Assembly (NCBI RefSeq): GCF_029626145.1
Contig: NZ_JARUBJ010000002.1
Span: 1,890,501-1,954,500, forward strand
Reading direction: 5' to 3'
Origin: Micromonospora sp. WMMD961
Lineage (GTDB): Bacteria > Actinomycetota > Actinomycetes > Mycobacteriales > Micromonosporaceae
DNA length: 64,000 nt
Positions 27,743-36,248 of this stretch are shown here, piece after piece. Position 1 is the first letter of the stretch. Each line of letters opens with the position of its first letter. The notes beneath the pieces are model-generated. The model saw only the letters and a program-made list of their open reading frames with translations. It did not search any database and was not told where the DNA came from. The position numbers were made by a program, and so were the translations under genes.

Positions 27743-29244
27743 GCAGCCTGGTGCCGCTGCCGGTGGTGGTGCCGCTGCTCGGTGCGGCGCTGACCCTGTT
27801 ACTGGCCGGGAAGCCCCGACTGCAGCGCGCGATCAGCGTGCTGTGTCTGAGCGGCACCCTCACGGTGGCGGTGCTGCTGCTGGTGCAGGCGTACCGGCAC
27901 GGGCCGGTGGTGGTGGCGGTCGGGGCGTGGCCGGCGCCGGTCGGCATCGTCCTGGTGGCCGACCAACTGGCCGCGCTGATGCTGGTGGTGTCCTCGGCGG
28001 TGACACTCTGTGTGCTGCTGTACTCGATCGGCCAGGGTCGCAGCGAGACGAGCGAGAGCTCACCGGTGTCGATCTTCCACCCGACGTACCTGGTGCTCAC
28101 CGCCGGCGTCACCAACGCGTTCCTGGCCGGTGACCTGTTCAACCTCTTCGTCGGCTTCGAGATCCTGCTGGCCGCGAGCTTCGTGCTGATCACGCTGGGC
28201 GGCACCGAGACCCGGATCCGGACCGGGTCGACGTACGTGGTGGTCAGCATCTTGTCCTCGATGATGTTCCTGACGGCGGTGGGCCTGGTGTACGCGGCCA
28301 CCGGCACGCTCAACCTCGCCCAGCTCGCCCAGCGCCTCGACGACCTGCCCGACGGTGTCCGACTGGCCCTGGAGCTGATGTTGTTGCTGGCCTTCGCGAT
28401 CAAGGCGGCGGTCTTTCCCCTGTCGGCCTGGCTGCCGGACAGCTACCCCACCGCTCCGGCCCCGGTCACGGCCGTCTTCGCGGGTCTGCTCACCAAGGTG
28501 GGCGTGTACGCGATCATCCGTACCGAGACGTTGCTGTTTCCGGGCGGGCAGGCGGACACGTTGCTCATGGTCGTCGCCGGGCTGACCATGGTGGTCGGCA
28601 TCCTCGGCGCGGTGGCCCAGTCCGACCTGAAACGGCTCTTCTCGTTCACCCTGGTCAGCCACATCGGCTACATGATCTTCGGGGTGGCGTTGAGTACCGC
28701 CGCCGGGCTCTCCGGCGCGATCTTCTACGTGGTGCACCACATCACCATCCAGACCACGCTGTTCCTGGTCGCCGGACTGGTCGAGGAGCGCGCCGGCAGT
28801 ACCGACCTGCGCCGCATCGGAGGGTTGGCCCGGGTGGCGCCGCTGCTCGGGGTGTTGTTCTTCGTCCCGGCCATGAACCTCGCCGGGGTGCCGCCGTTCT
28901 CCGGTTTCCTCGGCAAGCTCGGGCTGCTCCAGGCCGGGGTGGCGGCTGGCGGGCCACTGCCCGGGGTGCTGGTGGCCGCCGGCACGTTGACCAGCCTGCT
29001 CACCCTCTACGTGGCGTCCCGGGTGTGGAACATCGCCTTCTGGCGCGCGCCCCGGCTGGCCACCAGCGAGCCCGTCGTCCGGTTGCCGAGACTGATGGTG
29101 GGCGCCACCGTGGCGCTGGTCGCCCTCGGGCTGGCGTTGACCGTGCTGGCCGGACCACTCTTCGACGTCACCGCCGATGCGGCTGCGGACCTCCGGCTGC
29201 GTACCCCGTACGTGCGTGCCGTGCTGCCGGGCGGTGTGCCGTGA
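27739..29244 (+). CDS. mrpD: Mrp antiporter subunit D
   Basis: A 501-residue NuoM/N-like antiporter subunit with about 14 membrane helices. DLFNLFVGFEILLAASFVLI holds the conserved membrane Glu, and AIKAAVFPLSAWLPDSYPTA the conserved Lys and amphipathic turn. LAGVPPFSGFLGKLGLLQAG is the late-helix block. The start overlaps the mrpC stop and the stop overlaps mrpE, so translation is coupled throughout the complex. Confidence 0.95.
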   Translation: MSSLVPLPVVVPLLGAALTLLLAGKPRLQRAISVLCLSGTLTVAVLLLVQAYRHGPVVVAVGAWPAPVGIVLVADQLAALMLVVSSAVTLCVLLYSIGQGRSETSESSPVSIFHPTYLVLTAGVTNAFLAGDLFNLFVGFEILLAASFVLITLGGTETRIRTGSTYVVVSILSSMMFLTAVGLVYAATGTLNLAQLAQRLDDLPDGVRLALELMLLLAFAIKAAVFPLSAWLPDSYPTAPAPVTAVFAGLLTKVGVYAIIRTETLLFPGGQADTLLMVVAGLTMVVGILGAVAQSDLKRLFSFTLVSHIGYMIFGVALSTAAGLSGAIFYVVHHITIQTTLFLVAGLVEERAGSTDLRRIGGLARVAPLLGVLFFVPAMNLAGVPPFSGFLGKLGLLQAGVAAGGPLPGVLVAAGTLTSLLTLYVASRVWNIAFWRAPRLATSEPVVRLPRLMVGATVALVALGLALTVLAGPLFDVTADAAADLRLRTPYVRAVLPGGVP

Positions 29245-29852
29245 CCGGCCACTCCGAGCCGGCTCCCGACGCCCCCAGGCCTGCCGTGGTGGGGCGGGGC
29301 CGGCTCGGGCGCTGGCGCGACCAGGTGGTGGCGCTCGGGTGGCTGGTGGTGGTCTGGAACCTGCTCTGGGGCGACGTCAACTGGGCCAACCTGGTCGGTG
29401 GCCTGCTGGTGGGTGGCGCGGTGCTGGTGTTCTTCCCGCTGCCGGCGGTCAGCTTCGGTGGCCGGTTGCGACCGTGGGCGCTGCTGGTGTTCGCGGGTCG
29501 GTTCGTCGTCGAACTGGTCAACGCGAGCCTGCACATCGCCCGGATCGCCGTTCAGCCCGGCTACCGGCCGCGCGGGGCCATCATCGCGGTCCGGTTGCGG
29601 GTGCCCACCGACCTGAACCTGGCGCTCACCGCCGAGGCGGTGTCGTTGGTGCCGGGCACGCTGGTCCTCGAGGTGGATCGGGACTCCGGAACGCTCTACC
29701 TGCACTTCCTGGACTCCCACGGCCCGGGGGACCTGGGCGTGGCCCGGAAACGCACGCTCGCCGTGGAACGACGCATCATCCGTGCGGTGGGCTCCGCCGC
29801 CGAACTGCGCCGCGTCGAGACCGACTCGTCCGAGAAGGGAACCCGCCCGTGA
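29241..29852 (+). CDS. mrpE: Mrp antiporter subunit E
   Basis: A 203-residue subunit with two or three N-terminal membrane helices (VVALGWLVVVWNLLWGDVNW) and a cytoplasmic domain bearing LNLALTAEAVSLVPGTLVLE, the family signature. The start is the GTG overlapping the mrpD TGA; the long upstream extension lies inside mrpD. The C-terminal tail after DSHGPGDLG is rich in Arg and Glu. Confidence 0.93.
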   Translation: MTGHSEPAPDAPRPAVVGRGRLGRWRDQVVALGWLVVVWNLLWGDVNWANLVGGLLVGGAVLVFFPLPAVSFGGRLRPWALLVFAGRFVVELVNASLHIARIAVQPGYRPRGAIIAVRLRVPTDLNLALTAEAVSLVPGTLVLEVDRDSGTLYLHFLDSHGPGDLGVARKRTLAVERRIIRAVGSAAELRRVETDSSEKGTRP

Positions 29853-30112
29853 CCACGTTCCTGGCCGTCGTCCTCACCGCTCTGTTGTCGGTGACCGCGC
29901 TGCTCGCGCTGCTCCGCCTCTACCGCGGCCCGTCGCTGGTGGACCGGGTGATCGCCGCGGACATGCTGCTCGCCACGATGATCGGCGCGGTGGGCGCCGA
30001 GGCGGCGGTCAACCGGCACGCCACCACCCTGCCGGTGCTGGTCGTGCTCTCGCTGCTCGGCTTCGTGGGCTCGGTGTCGCTGGTCCGCTTCGCCGTGCGG
30101 GAGCAGCAGTGA
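29849..30112 (+). CDS. mrpF: Mrp antiporter subunit F
   Basis: An 87-residue subunit with three membrane helices. LRLYRGPSLVDRVIAADMLL contains the conserved PxxxDRVIAxD pattern of MrpF. The GTG start overlaps the mrpE stop by 4 nt and the stop overlaps mrpG by 4 nt. The length is normal. Confidence 0.93.
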   Translation: MTTFLAVVLTALLSVTALLALLRLYRGPSLVDRVIAADMLLATMIGAVGAEAAVNRHATTLPVLVVLSLLGFVGSVSLVRFAVREQQ

Positions 30113-30471
30113 TCGCGACGATCGCGGACTGGCTCGGCGCGTTCTGCCTGGTGGCCGGCGCGCTGCTCGGCCTGGCCGCCGGGATCGGCGTACTGCGGTT
30201 CCCGGATGCGCTGTCCCGGATGCACGCGGCCACCAAGCCGCAGGTGCTCGGGGTGCTCCTGCTGCTGCTGGGCATCGGGTTGCGGCTGCGGTCGCCGGCG
30301 GATCTGGGCATGATCCTGCTGGTGGCGGTCTTCCAGTTGGCGACCGCGCCCGTGGCGGCCCAGATGATCGGGCGGGCAGCGTACCGGTCGGGGCGGCTCG
30401 ACCGGAGCCTGCTGGATGCCGATGAGCTGGCCGAACGCGGATCGGGCGGCGGTTCGACGGGTCCGGCGTGA
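30109..30471 (+). CDS. mrpG: Mrp antiporter subunit G
   Basis: A 120-residue last subunit of the antiporter. GVLRFPDALSRMHAATKPQV is the diagnostic MrpG motif, with three membrane helices and a hydrophilic Gly/Ser-rich tail. The end of the gene is part of a tandem repeat that copies its stop codon downstream. The operon as a whole would export Na+ in exchange for protons and support alkali and salt tolerance. Confidence 0.94.
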   Translation: MIATIADWLGAFCLVAGALLGLAAGIGVLRFPDALSRMHAATKPQVLGVLLLLLGIGLRLRSPADLGMILLVAVFQLATAPVAAQMIGRAAYRSGRLDRSLLDADELAERGSGGGSTGPA

Positions 30472-30525
30472 CGGCCCAGGAGGTCCGGCGTGACGGCCCA
30501 GGGAGGCCCGGCGGGACGGCCCGGG
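30460..30525 (+). repeat. Tandem repeat copying the mrpG stop region
   Basis: A 21-nt unit at 30460-30480 contains the end of mrpG and its TGA. It is repeated exactly at 30482-30502 and, degraded at four positions, at 30505-30525. The 22-nt period moves the second TGA out of frame. Confidence 0.8.
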
Positions 30526-30591
30526 CAGGCTCGGTGAACCGGACGATCCGCCCCTTCGGCCCACCCTCAGCGGAGTCCCAGCCAGCACCGA

Positions 30592-30597
30592 TAAAAT
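30592..30597 (+). promoter_or_regulatory. -10 box of a leaderless small ORF before the CNNM pair
   Basis: TAAAAT is a near-ideal -10 element in an otherwise GC-rich gap and lies exactly 6 nt before ATG 30604. This is the best leaderless promoter candidate in the window. Confidence 0.6.
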
Positions 30598-30603
30598 GGC
30601 GGC

Positions 30604-30705
30604 ATGATCGACTCTTCTGCCCAGGAGGGCAGCAGTAGCCAGCCGGGTCGTGCCCGGCATATTCCCGTACCGACGACCCCGGGAGCCCTGAGCGACCCGT
30701 GTTGA
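30604..30705 (+). CDS. Leader-type small ORF overlapping the first CNNM gene
   Basis: A 33-codon ORF starts at ATG 30604 directly after a -10 box, so it would be translated from a leaderless mRNA. It encodes MIDSSAQEGSSSQPG followed by RARHIPVPTTPGALSDPC. The TGA at 30703-30705 overlaps the GTG start (30699) of the downstream transporter by 7 nt in another frame, giving coupled translation. Two short hairpins (30617-30632 and about 30640-30657) lie inside it. Small upstream ORFs with Pro codons control Mg2+ transporter genes in enterobacteria; a similar role here is only an analogy. No homologue is known to me. Confidence 0.45.
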   Translation: MIDSSAQEGSSSQPGRARHIPVPTTPGALSDPC

Positions 30706-32054
30706 TCGTCGTCGGTCTTCTCTTGATCGTTGTTCTCACTGCCGCCACCGGTTACTTCGTGGCGCAGGAGTTCGGCTACGTCGCCGTGGACCGGGGCAAG
30801 CTGCGTCAGCTCGCCGATGACGGCGACGCCGCCGCCGCCCGGGCCCTGACCGTCACCAGCCGGCTCTCCTTCATGCTCTCCGGTGCCCAACTCGGTATCA
30901 CCGTCACCGCCCTGCTCGTCGGATACGTCGCCGAGCCGTACCTGGGCGGTGGCCTCGCCGACCTGCTCGGCGTGGCGGGCGTCAGCGAGGCGGTCAGCCT
31001 TCCGCTCTCGGTGGCGTTGGCCCTGGTCATCGCCACCGTCGTGCAGATGGTCCTCGGCGAGCTGGCCCCGAAGAACCTGGCCATCGCACGGGCCGAGCAA
31101 CTGGCCCGGGCGCTGAGCCGGTCCACCCTGATCTACCTGGCCGTCGCCGGGCCGCTGATCCGGCTCTTCGACCGGGCGTCGATCCGGCTGCTCCGCCGGG
31201 TCGGCATCGAGCCGATCGAGGAGCTGCCCAGCGGCGCCACTCCGGCGGACCTGGAACAGATCATCGCCGAGTCCCGCGAGGAGGGCAGCCTCGACGCCGA
31301 GATGTCCACGCTGCTCGACCGAGGTCTGGACTTCCGGGAGTTGACCGCCGGGGAGGCCATGGTGCCCCGCGTCGACGTGCACACCGTACGGGCGCACGAG
31401 CCGGTCAGCCGGGTGGTCGAGCTGCTGGACACCGGCCACTCCCGCTTCCCGGTTCGCGGTGCGGAGGGCGTCGACGACCTGATCGGCGTCGTCGGCATCG
31501 CCGACGTGCTCGGCGTACCCCCGCAGGAGCGGGCGACCACTCCGGTGAGCGCGGTGGCCGGGCCGCCGTTGCTCGTGCCGGAGACGTTGCCTCTGCCCAC
31601 GGTGCTGGACCGCCTGCGGTCCGGGCACCGGCAGATGGCGTGCGTGGTCGACGAGTACGGCGGCTTCGCCGGCGTCATCACCCTGGAGGACATCGCCGAG
31701 GAGCTGGTCGGCCCGATCCGGGATGAGGACGACCCACCGGAGCGGGCGCCCGCCCGACAGGACGACGGGTCCTGGGTGGTGCCGGCGCGCTGGCGGATCG
31801 ACGAGGTCGCCGACAGCACCGGCATCGCCCTGCCCGAGGCACCGGAGTACGACACCCTGTCCGGGTTGGTGATGCGGGAACTGGGCCGGGTGCCGGAGGT
31901 CGGTGACCGCCTGGAGATCAGCCTGCTGCCGGACGGCGCGGACGGCGAGGCCAACGACGCGGAGCCCCGCGCGTTGGTCGAGGTGCTGGCCGTGGATCGG
32001 CACGTGGCCGATTCGGTGCGGCTGCAGCTCACCAAGCCGGAGGTGACCGCGTGA
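30699..32054 (+). CDS. CNNM/CorC-type transporter with CBS domains (first of pair)
   Basis: A 451-residue membrane protein of the hemolysin C/CNNM family, involved in Mg2+ or Co2+ efflux. The N-terminal DUF21 domain has three or four helices (TGYFVAQEFGYVAVDRGKLR, SGAQLGITVTALLVGYVAEP and VQMVLGELAPKNLAIARAEQ). Two CBS domains follow (VVDEYGGFAGVITLEDIAEE is the second), then the CorC/HlyC C-terminal domain. The GTG at 30699 is chosen because it overlaps the leader ORF and no upstream in-frame start exists. It overlaps the second gene of the pair by 4 nt. Confidence 0.92.
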   Translation: MLIVVGLLLIVVLTAATGYFVAQEFGYVAVDRGKLRQLADDGDAAAARALTVTSRLSFMLSGAQLGITVTALLVGYVAEPYLGGGLADLLGVAGVSEAVSLPLSVALALVIATVVQMVLGELAPKNLAIARAEQLARALSRSTLIYLAVAGPLIRLFDRASIRLLRRVGIEPIEELPSGATPADLEQIIAESREEGSLDAEMSTLLDRGLDFRELTAGEAMVPRVDVHTVRAHEPVSRVVELLDTGHSRFPVRGAEGVDDLIGVVGIADVLGVPPQERATTPVSAVAGPPLLVPETLPLPTVLDRLRSGHRQMACVVDEYGGFAGVITLEDIAEELVGPIRDEDDPPERAPARQDDGSWVVPARWRIDEVADSTGIALPEAPEYDTLSGLVMRELGRVPEVGDRLEISLLPDGADGEANDAEPRALVEVLAVDRHVADSVRLQLTKPEVTA

Positions 32055-33115
32055 GCCCCGGGATCGCGCTGTTCAGTTCGGTGATCCTGCTGGCGCTGAA
32101 CGGGTTCTTCGTGGCCGCCGAGTTCGCCCTGGTGGCGAGCAAGCGCTACCGCCTGGAGCAGGCGGCGGCGAACGGCGGCCGGGCGGCACGTGCCGCGTTG
32201 GACGGCGTCCGCGAGTTGTCGCTGATGTTGGCCGGCGCGCAGCTCGGCATCACGCTGTGCACCCTGGGTCTCGGCGCGCTGGCCGAGCCGGCGATCGAGC
32301 ACCTGCTCAGCCCACTGCTGCACGCGGTGGGCCTGCCGGACGCGGCCAGCCACCTGATCGCCCTGGTCTTCGCTCTCGGCGTGGTCACCTTCCTGCACCT
32401 GGTGGTGGGGGAGATGGCGCCGAAGTCCTGGGCGATCACCGACGCGGAGCGCTCGGCGACGCTGCTCGCGTTGCCGTTCCGCGCCTTCGCCCGGGTCTCG
32501 CGGCCGGTGCTGTCCGCGCTGAACGCCCTGGCCAACGCGATCCTGCGGCTGTTCGGGGTGAACCAGCAGGATCAGCTCGCCCAGGTGCACGGCCCGGACG
32601 AGCTGCGGATCCTGCTGGAGCAGTCCCGCGAGCACGGGCTGCTCGGCGCGGAGCAGCACCAGTTGTTGACGAGCATGCTGGAGTTGCAGGGGACGTCGGT
32701 GGCGCAGGTGATGGAACCGTTCGCCACGATGGTCACGGTCCGTCGGGACGACCCGGCCGGGCGGATCGAGGAGGTCAGCCGGGACAGCGGCCGGTCTCGG
32801 CTGGCGGTGCTGGACGAGCAGGGCGACGTCTGTGGCCTGGTGCACGTCCGGGAGGCGGTACGGGTGGTCACCACCGGCCGCGTCGCGACCGCCGGCGAGT
32901 TGATGACCCCCGCGTTCACCCTGCCCGCGACGTCCTCGGTCACCGAGGCGGTGGCGGCGATGCGGGCTCGGCAGTCGCAGCTCGCGTTGGTGCGCAACGG
33001 CGGTGGCCCGGCTCGACCGATCGGTTTCGTGGCTCTGGAGGACCTCCTGGAGGAGGTCATCGGCGAGTTCGACGACGAGACCGACACGGTTCCGCGCGGG
33101 CGGCGCCTGCGCTGA
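32051..33115 (+). CDS. CNNM/CorC-type transporter with CBS domains (second of pair)
   Basis: A 354-residue paralogue of the preceding protein with the same DUF21 membrane part (LNGFFVAAEFALVASKRYRL, AGAQLGITLCTLGLGALAEP and VVGEMAPKSWAITDAERSAT) and two CBS domains, ending after IGFVALEDLLEEVIGEFDDE. The C-terminal CorC/HlyC domain of the first protein is missing, so this is a natural short form. Adjacent long and short CNNM genes are common in actinobacteria (for example Rv1842c and Rv1841c) and may form a heteromer; that is inference. Confidence 0.9.
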   Translation: MSPGIALFSSVILLALNGFFVAAEFALVASKRYRLEQAAANGGRAARAALDGVRELSLMLAGAQLGITLCTLGLGALAEPAIEHLLSPLLHAVGLPDAASHLIALVFALGVVTFLHLVVGEMAPKSWAITDAERSATLLALPFRAFARVSRPVLSALNALANAILRLFGVNQQDQLAQVHGPDELRILLEQSREHGLLGAEQHQLLTSMLELQGTSVAQVMEPFATMVTVRRDDPAGRIEEVSRDSGRSRLAVLDEQGDVCGLVHVREAVRVVTTGRVATAGELMTPAFTLPATSSVTEAVAAMRARQSQLALVRNGGGPARPIGFVALEDLLEEVIGEFDDETDTVPRGRRLR

Positions 33116-33239
33116 CCTGCCGACCCGGCCGCGCGGATGTGGTGCGGCCGGGTCGGCGCTGCCGGGCTTGAGGCCCCCGGGACCGGGTAGGCGCGGCTGG
33201 TGCGGGGCGGCGGTGCCTCGCATCGGGAGGGGGCGCGCG

Positions 33240-34166
33240 GTGCGGCTGACGGGGGTGTCCCGGGAGTCCGGTTGGACCGGGCTGTCCGTGCAGACCACGC
33301 TCCCCAACCCGAGCACCCGGCCGGGCCTGCGCCTGCCGGGGCGGGTGACCCTCGCGGCCGGGCCGGAGGACGTGCTGGTCCGGCACATCCGGCTCGGTTT
33401 GGTCACCACTGTCGAACCGGACGACCCGGCCGCGGCCCGATGCCTCGTGCAGTTCCACCAGGTGCCGATCGCCGGTCGGTTCGTCGTGCCGGCCGGGCGG
33501 CGGCGGGCTGTCGACTTCGCGCTCCCGCTGCCCTGGGAGACCCCGGTGACGACCTTCGGTGGGGTGCCGCTGCTGAGCCTGCGGATGGGTCTGCGGACCG
33601 AGGTGTCCGTCGACCCCGATCTCGACCAGGGTGCGATGGTGCCCGTCTTCGTGCACCCGATCCCCACCCAGCAGCACGTGTTCGCGGCGTTGGACACGCT
33701 CGGTTTCTCGATCCGCCAGGCGGGGTTGCAGCAGGGTGGGCTGCCCGGGGTGGAGCACACCCTGCCCCTGCACCAGCGTTGGGGCTACTGGGTGGGGCCG
33801 CTCTACGCCGGCCCGATCACCGAGCTTGAGGTGATCTTCGTGACCAATTCGGCGGGTCTGGAGGCGATCCTCTGGATGGATCGACGGCTGGCGCTGGCCG
33901 GCATCACCCACCAGAGCATCAGTCGGTTCCGGATCTGGCACGAGGACGCCGACCGGCGGGACTGGGTCGCCACCGTGGACGGTTGGATCCGCCAGGCGAT
34001 CAACCGGCACGCCGCCGCTGCCGCGCACGCCGACTGGTCCGCGCAGATCGCCGGGTCGGCCCACGTCAGCCGCCACCCCGACGAGCCGATCCGCCCCGGC
34101 TACGGCCTGGGCGGCACCGCCGGCGGCGCAGGTGTCGGCGGCGGTTCCGGCGGCGACGGCACCTAA
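33240..34166 (+). CDS. Spo0M-family sporulation-control protein
   Basis: A 308-residue protein. The first 240 residues match the SpoOM (Spo0M) family, an arrestin-like beta-sandwich: SVQTTLPNPSTRPGLRLPGR, LGLVTTVEP, FHQVPIAGRFVVPAGRRRAV and LDTLGFSIRQAGLQQG. In Bacillus it influences entry to sporulation and the cytoskeleton. A Gly-rich tail (GYGLGGTAGGAGVGGGSGG) ends the protein. GTG 33240 is preceded by GGGAGGGGG with 6 nt spacing; the upstream extension lies partly in the previous gene. It converges on lysE, with inverted repeat c between them. Confidence 0.85.
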   Translation: MRLTGVSRESGWTGLSVQTTLPNPSTRPGLRLPGRVTLAAGPEDVLVRHIRLGLVTTVEPDDPAAARCLVQFHQVPIAGRFVVPAGRRRAVDFALPLPWETPVTTFGGVPLLSLRMGLRTEVSVDPDLDQGAMVPVFVHPIPTQQHVFAALDTLGFSIRQAGLQQGGLPGVEHTLPLHQRWGYWVGPLYAGPITELEVIFVTNSAGLEAILWMDRRLALAGITHQSISRFRIWHEDADRRDWVATVDGWIRQAINRHAAAAAHADWSAQIAGSAHVSRHPDEPIRPGYGLGGTAGGAGVGGGSGGDGT

Positions 34167-34200
34167 CAGCCCCGCCCCGGGCCTAGGGTCCGCCAACCCC

Positions 34201-34275
34201 GTCGATCATGGAGTTGTGGTGGGAGGAAAATCCTGCTTCACCCCTTTTGGGGGGCACCACAAGTCCATGATCGAC
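34201..34275. repeat. Intergenic inverted repeat c (GTCGATCATG family)
   Basis: Arms 34201-34221 and 34255-34275 pair over 21 bp with one mismatch; the loop is 33 nt. The left arm is base-for-base identical to the left arm at 24168-24188, 10 kb away, while the loops differ. It lies between two convergent genes and could act as a terminator. Confidence 0.9.
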
Positions 34276-34301
34276 GCGGCCATCGGGGTCGACGTCGACG
34301 G

Positions 34302-34973
34302 TCAGCCGGCGGTGGCGGTGGCCAGCTTGAGGCTGAAGGCCAGGAAGAGGGCGGCCACCGCGGTGGTGCCGCCGGCAGCCAGGCGGCGGCGTTGGCGGAA
34401 CTGGGCGGCCAGGAAGGTGCCCGCGAAGATCAACGCGGTCAGGTAGAGCGCGCTGGTCACCTGCGCGATCAGCCCGAGGAGCAGGAACGACAGCGCCGGC
34501 CAGGCGTACCCGGGGTCGACGAACTGGATGAAGAACGAGATGAAGAACAGGATCGCCTTCGGATTCAGCAGGCTGATCACCAGCGCCTTGCGGAACGGGC
34601 TGCGCATCGCCGCCGGCTCCGCGGCGTCGATGAGCCGCGGCGTGCTCGGGTCGTTGCGGTCGCGCCAGCGCCGCACGGCGCCGAGCAGCATGGTCACCCC
34701 GACATAACCGAGGTACGCGGCACCGGCGTACTTGATCACCAGGAACAGCGGCGGGTACGCCTTGAGCAACGACGCCACCCCGGCGGCGGAGAGGACCATC
34801 AGCACCCCGTCGCCGACGAACACGCCCCCCGCGGCCCGGTAGCCGACCGCGACACCTCGTTTCGCCGAGGTCGAGAGCACGAAGAGTGAGTTCGGCCCGG
34901 GCAGCAGGATGATGGCCACGGTGCCCAGCACGTACGTCCAGATGTCGGTGATCCCCAGCACGCCCGCCATCAT
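34302..34973 (-). CDS. LysE-family amino-acid exporter
   Basis: A 223-residue membrane protein of the LysE/RhtB family with about six helices. AIILLPGPNSLFVLSTSAKR is the family signature near the N-terminus, followed by GYRAAGGVFVGDGVLM, and SLLNPKAILFFISFFIQFVD is the second block. The substrate is probably an amino acid but cannot be named. The start ATG 34973 overlaps the TGA of the upstream PNPOx-GNAT gene (TGATG), so translation is coupled. A second ATG follows at once. Confidence 0.9.
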   Translation of the reverse strand: MMAGVLGITDIWTYVLGTVAIILLPGPNSLFVLSTSAKRGVAVGYRAAGGVFVGDGVLMVLSAAGVASLLKAYPPLFLVIKYAGAAYLGYVGVTMLLGAVRRWRDRNDPSTPRLIDAAEPAAMRSPFRKALVISLLNPKAILFFISFFIQFVDPGYAWPALSFLLLGLIAQVTSALYLTALIFAGTFLAAQFRQRRRLAAGGTTAVAALFLAFSLKLATATAG

Positions 34974-36214
34974 CACGCCACCGGTGCCGTACGGCGAAGT
35001 CTTTCCCGCAGCCTGACCTGTGCGTTCGGCCACTCGTCGACGGTCATCGCGTACTGGACGGTGTCCCGCCAGGAGCCGTCCGGGCGTTGCCGGTGCATCC
35101 GCAGGACCCCTTCCCGGGTCGCGCCGAGCCGTTCGATCGCGGCCTGGGAGCGAACGTTGCGGATGTCGGTGTGCCAGGTGACCCGTACCGCGCCCAGCTC
35201 GTCGAAGGCCCGGCCGAGCAGCAGCAGCTTCGCCTCGGTGTTGATCCCGGTACGCCACCAGGGCCGGCCGAGGAAGGTGTGCCCGATCGCCACCGCCCGC
35301 CGCTGCGGGTCGATCTCGTAGTAGGACGTGCTGCCCACCACCGCGCCGGTCGCCGCGCACCGTTGCACCCAGGCCACCTGCTCGCCCCGGTGCTGGGCGG
35401 CCAGGGCGGCGCCGATCACCTCGGCGGTTTCGGCGGGGGCGGTGGGCGCGGCGACGCTGAGGTGCCGCCACACCTCCGGGTCCGCGGTGGCGGCGTGCAG
35501 CTCGTCGGTGTGCGCCACCTCCAGTGGCTCCAGCCGGACGTGCTCGCCGTGCAGCGGCACCGGGTCGTGCCAGGGCGTGTGAGTCGTCCGCAGGAACGCC
35601 GGCAGTGGTGCGCTGACCCCGGCGTCCGGCTCGGGTTGACCGGCGGTCAGCCGCAGCGGCAGCACGCCTGCCCAGTGCGGCAGGTGCAGGTCGGCCTCGT
35701 CGTCGCGAACCCCGCCGCTGCGGGCCCGGACGGACACCTCGCGCAGGGGCAACGCCAGCACTGCGGTCTCGGCCAACTCGCGGCGACTGGGTGGGCGGGT
35801 GTCGGTGCTGCGTCCCGCGCCGACCTTCTCCACCAGCGCGGTGAGCATGGCGAGCTTCTCCCGCTCGTCGGTGACCAGTCGGGCGGTGCCGTGCGCGACG
35901 ACCGAGCGGTAGTTGGCGCTGTGGTGGAACTGGGAACGGGCGTAGACCAGCCCGTCGAGCACCGTCACCGCTACGCAGACCGGCAGTCCGTCGCCCCGCG
36001 CGGCGAGCAGCGGCCGACTGCCGGTGGAGCCGTGCAGGTAGAGGGTGTCGCCGACGCGTACGTGCAGGGTGGGCAGCACGCGTGGCTGGCCGTCGACGGT
36101 GAAGCCGAGCGCGCAGTCGTACGCCTCGTCGAGCACGGCGTGGGCGGCGGCCTCGTCGTAGCTCATCTTGTCCCGGGAACGGTGGGGGGTGGTCCGGGCG
36201 GTGGGTGGATACAT
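34973..36214 (-). CDS. PNPOx-like flavin domain fused to a GNAT acetyltransferase
   Basis: A 413-residue fusion. Residues about 15-200 are a pyridoxamine 5'-phosphate oxidase-like split barrel of the nitroimidazole-resistance type (FTVDGQPRVLPTLHVRVGDT, YLHGSTGSRPLLA, YRSVVAHGTARLV), expected to bind FMN. Residues about 222-400 are a RimJ/RimL-like GNAT domain (VRLEPLEVAHTDELHAATAD, FLGRPWWRTGINTEAKLLLL, NVRSQAAIERLGATREGVLR). The pair with LysE suggests acetylation or reduction of a small toxic molecule followed by export, an inference from context. The gene is divergent from a MocR regulator with only 34 nt between the starts. Confidence 0.88.
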   Translation of the reverse strand: MYPPTARTTPHRSRDKMSYDEAAAHAVLDEAYDCALGFTVDGQPRVLPTLHVRVGDTLYLHGSTGSRPLLAARGDGLPVCVAVTVLDGLVYARSQFHHSANYRSVVAHGTARLVTDEREKLAMLTALVEKVGAGRSTDTRPPSRRELAETAVLALPLREVSVRARSGGVRDDEADLHLPHWAGVLPLRLTAGQPEPDAGVSAPLPAFLRTTHTPWHDPVPLHGEHVRLEPLEVAHTDELHAATADPEVWRHLSVAAPTAPAETAEVIGAALAAQHRGEQVAWVQRCAATGAVVGSTSYYEIDPQRRAVAIGHTFLGRPWWRTGINTEAKLLLLGRAFDELGAVRVTWHTDIRNVRSQAAIERLGATREGVLRMHRQRPDGSWRDTVQYAMTVDEWPNAQVRLRERLRRTAPVA

Positions 36215-36248
36215 GCGCGCCCCTTTGTTCTAGTACGATCTCTGTTTT
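36215..36248. promoter_or_regulatory. Short divergent promoter region between PNPOx-GNAT and mocR
   Basis: Only 34 nt, AT-richer than its surroundings, separate the two divergent start codons. TACGAT (36234-36239) could be the -10 of the mocR side, 9 nt before its GTG. The promoters must overlap the coding regions, so binding of the MocR protein here could control both directions. Confidence 0.4.
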
